Assembly (NCBI GenBank): GCA_004296815.1
Contig: SCVT01000613.1
Location: 1-6,447 of the forward strand
Length of the DNA stretch: 6,447 nt
Direction of reading: 5' to 3'
Origin: Reyranella sp.
Lineage (GTDB): Bacteria > Pseudomonadota > Alphaproteobacteria > Reyranellales > Reyranellaceae
The translations under genes were made by a program, and so were the position numbers. Below the pieces are notes generated by a model. That model was given only the letters and a program-made list of their open reading frames with translations. It made no database searches and had not been told where the DNA came from. Below are positions 5,188-6,447 of the stretch, in pieces (the stretch's first letter is position 1; every line of letters starts with the position of its first letter).

Positions 5188-6447
5188 CTAGAAGCGCAGG
5201 TCCATACCCATGAGGAGACCCCACGAGTTGCCGCTGACCGAGGCGCTCGGGCCCGAAGCGGAGTACAGCAGGCCACCGCCGGTGAGCTTCACGCCCGGTC
5301 CGAGCGCGTAGTTCACGCCGATTTCCCACTTGTTCACCGACTCCGTACCGAACAGGACGTTGGTCGGAGCACCACCAGCACCGAAGACGTTGCTGTTGAC
5401 GCCCGGGACGCCGCCCTGGCCGGCGATCGCGGCGCAGGTCGCGGTGTTGACCGCGATCGTGTTGCACTGCGACGAGCCGTTACCGTTGGTGTTGTACGAG
5501 CCGACCCAGTTGAACGACATCTGCCACGGGCCCGTCTCGTACATGATGCCCGCGGTGTAGAAGCGGGTATCGTTGTCGATGCCGGTGAAGTAGTTGGCAC
5601 CCATGCCGCCGTTATCCCAGCCCACGGCACCACCGACGGTGAAGCCCTTGAAGCCGAACTGACCACCGACGACCCACTGCTTCCAGTTGGTCGCGTTGGC
5701 ACCGGTCACCATGTTGGCAGCACCCGGGAACGGGTTGTTGCCCGGCACGAACGAGGCGTACATGAACGCGCCGTACAGCGCGACCGTGACGTCACCGAAC
5801 TTGTTCAGGTAGTTGGCGCCGACGTCGAACAGATCCTGATACGAGTAGTCGTTCGTCAGGCAGTTCGGCGAGGTCGTGGCGTTGGTGTAGCCGCAAACGC
5901 CGGTGGTGCCGGCGCCCGGACCAACCGCGTAGCCGGCGAGCGCACCACCCTGCGGGGTGACGTTCACCTTCGGACGGTAGCCGACGCCGATCTGCAGGCC
6001 CTGGAAGCGCGGGGTGAAGTAGTTGATGCCCTGCGCGTCCTGGATCTGACCAGCGTTCGTCGTCGTCGTGGCGTGGAACCACGCCTTGTTGTTGCCGATG
6101 ACGTTCTGGTTGGCCCAGGCGAAGTTCGAGTTGTGCTGAATGGCGCCGAAGCCGATCAGCGCAGACGGCGTACCGTAGTACATACGGTAGGTCGCCGGAT
6201 CGCGCGAACCGAACTCGACACGACCCCAGTCGCCGAAGGCGAACAGGAACGCTTCGTCGATCCAGGCCGCACCGGTCGTGGCCGAGCTGCCCTGCGACCA
6301 GCCTTCGAGTTCGACGTGCACGCCGACCGAGGTGCCGTTGTCCAGCTTGGTCTGGCCGATGAAGTGGATTTCACCTTCCTGCTGGAAGTTGAGACCCTTG
6401 TACTGCGCCCAAGTGCCATCCGTGGCGTAGGACGACTGGATGCCGCC
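5188..6447 (-). CDS. Outer-membrane general porin, N-terminus outside window
   Basis: The minus-strand frame is open from the window edge (6447) to TAG at 5190-5188, giving 419 residues without the start. The protein should be a trimeric beta-barrel passing small hydrophilic solutes across the outer membrane. Evidence: alternating polar/aromatic strands such as WGRVEFGSRDP, LQIGVGYRP, VTVALYGAFMYASF and WQMSFNWVGSYN; long Gly/Asn/Thr-rich loops; and the end LLMGMDLRF, with the terminal Phe used for BAM-dependent insertion. The first visible residues (GGIQSSYATDGTWAQYKGLNF) already look like mature porin, so the signal peptide and first strand are upstream. A GTG at 6321 is an internal Val, not the start. 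Two cysteine pairs occur in loop-like segments (C-X10-C at 5893-5895/5860-5862 and C-X9-C at 5464-5466/5434-5436). It is transcribed towards the lut operon and ends at its own hairpin. Confidence 0.92.
   Translation of the reverse strand, partial: GGIQSSYATDGTWAQYKGLNFQQEGEIHFIGQTKLDNGTSVGVHVELEGWSQGSSATTGAAWIDEAFLFAFGDWGRVEFGSRDPATYRMYYGTPSALIGFGAIQHNSNFAWANQNVIGNNKAWFHATTTTNAGQIQDAQGINYFTPRFQGLQIGVGYRPKVNVTPQGGALAGYAVGPGAGTTGVCGYTNATTSPNCLTNDYSYQDLFDVGANYLNKFGDVTVALYGAFMYASFVPGNNPFPGAANMVTGANATNWKQWVVGGQFGFKGFTVGGAVGWDNGGMGANYFTGIDNDTRFYTAGIMYETGPWQMSFNWVGSYNTNGNGSSQCNTIAVNTATCAAIAGQGGVPGVNSNVFGAGGAPTNVLFGTESVNKWEIGVNYALGPGVKLTGGGLLYSASGPSASVSGNSWGLLMGMDLRF

Noticed and set aside
5334..5702. 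Minus-strand open frame rich in Ser/Thr/Arg overlapping the porin
   Set aside because: It is an out-of-frame reading of the porin gene with a low-complexity product and no domain.
6319..6321. GTG at 6321 as the porin start
   Set aside because: The same frame continues upstream without a stop to the window edge and encodes porin-like sequence, and a start here would lack a signal peptide.
1..6447. Possible mobile element, CRISPR array, tRNA or phage segment
   Set aside because: I found no direct-repeat array, transposase or integrase motif, tRNA-like structure or composition break. Nearly all bases are accounted for by ordinary chromosomal genes.

Overview
The window is about 6.4 kb of GC-rich DNA from a Gram-negative bacterium, most likely an alphaproteobacterium. 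The clues are a Tim44/TimA-like gene directly upstream of an MltA lipoprotein gene (a pairing I associate with that class) and an outer-membrane porin ending in the C-terminal Phe of beta-barrel proteins. A Rhodospirillales/Reyranella-like host is a guess from the porin style and is not demonstrated.

Layout. Positions 1-237 carry the 3' end of a Tim44-domain protein gene, followed after 16 bases by mltA (254-1360), a membrane-bound lytic murein transglycosylase. A bulged GC-rich hairpin with a T5 tract (1373-1416) closes this cell-envelope unit. Only 21 bases later starts a second unit on the same strand: lutA (1438-2232), lutB (2232-3665), lutC (3662-4336) and a SAM-dependent methyltransferase gene (4333-5097). 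Each gene after lutA overlaps its predecessor by 1 or 4 bases, so these four genes very likely form one translationally coupled operon. A perfect 10-bp hairpin (5138-5161) lies between this operon and a convergent porin gene on the minus strand (5188 to beyond 6447, N-terminus outside the window).

How the genes work together. LutA, LutB and LutC are the three subunits of the iron-sulfur L-lactate oxidation complex (LutABC in Bacillus, YkgEFG in E. coli), which feeds electrons from lactate to the respiratory chain. LutA supplies two CCG cysteine modules. LutB supplies a LUD domain and two 4Fe-4S motifs. LutC supplies a second LUD domain. No lactate permease and no LutR/LldR-type regulator is seen here. 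The methyltransferase has no obvious role in lactate oxidation. MltA and the porin are envelope proteins with no evident link to lactate use.

I see no mobile element, CRISPR array, tRNA, rRNA or integration scar. The region looks like ordinary chromosomal core. The points most worth a second look are the coupled methyltransferase, the terminator almost abutting the lutA start, and two closely spaced cysteine pairs in the porin.
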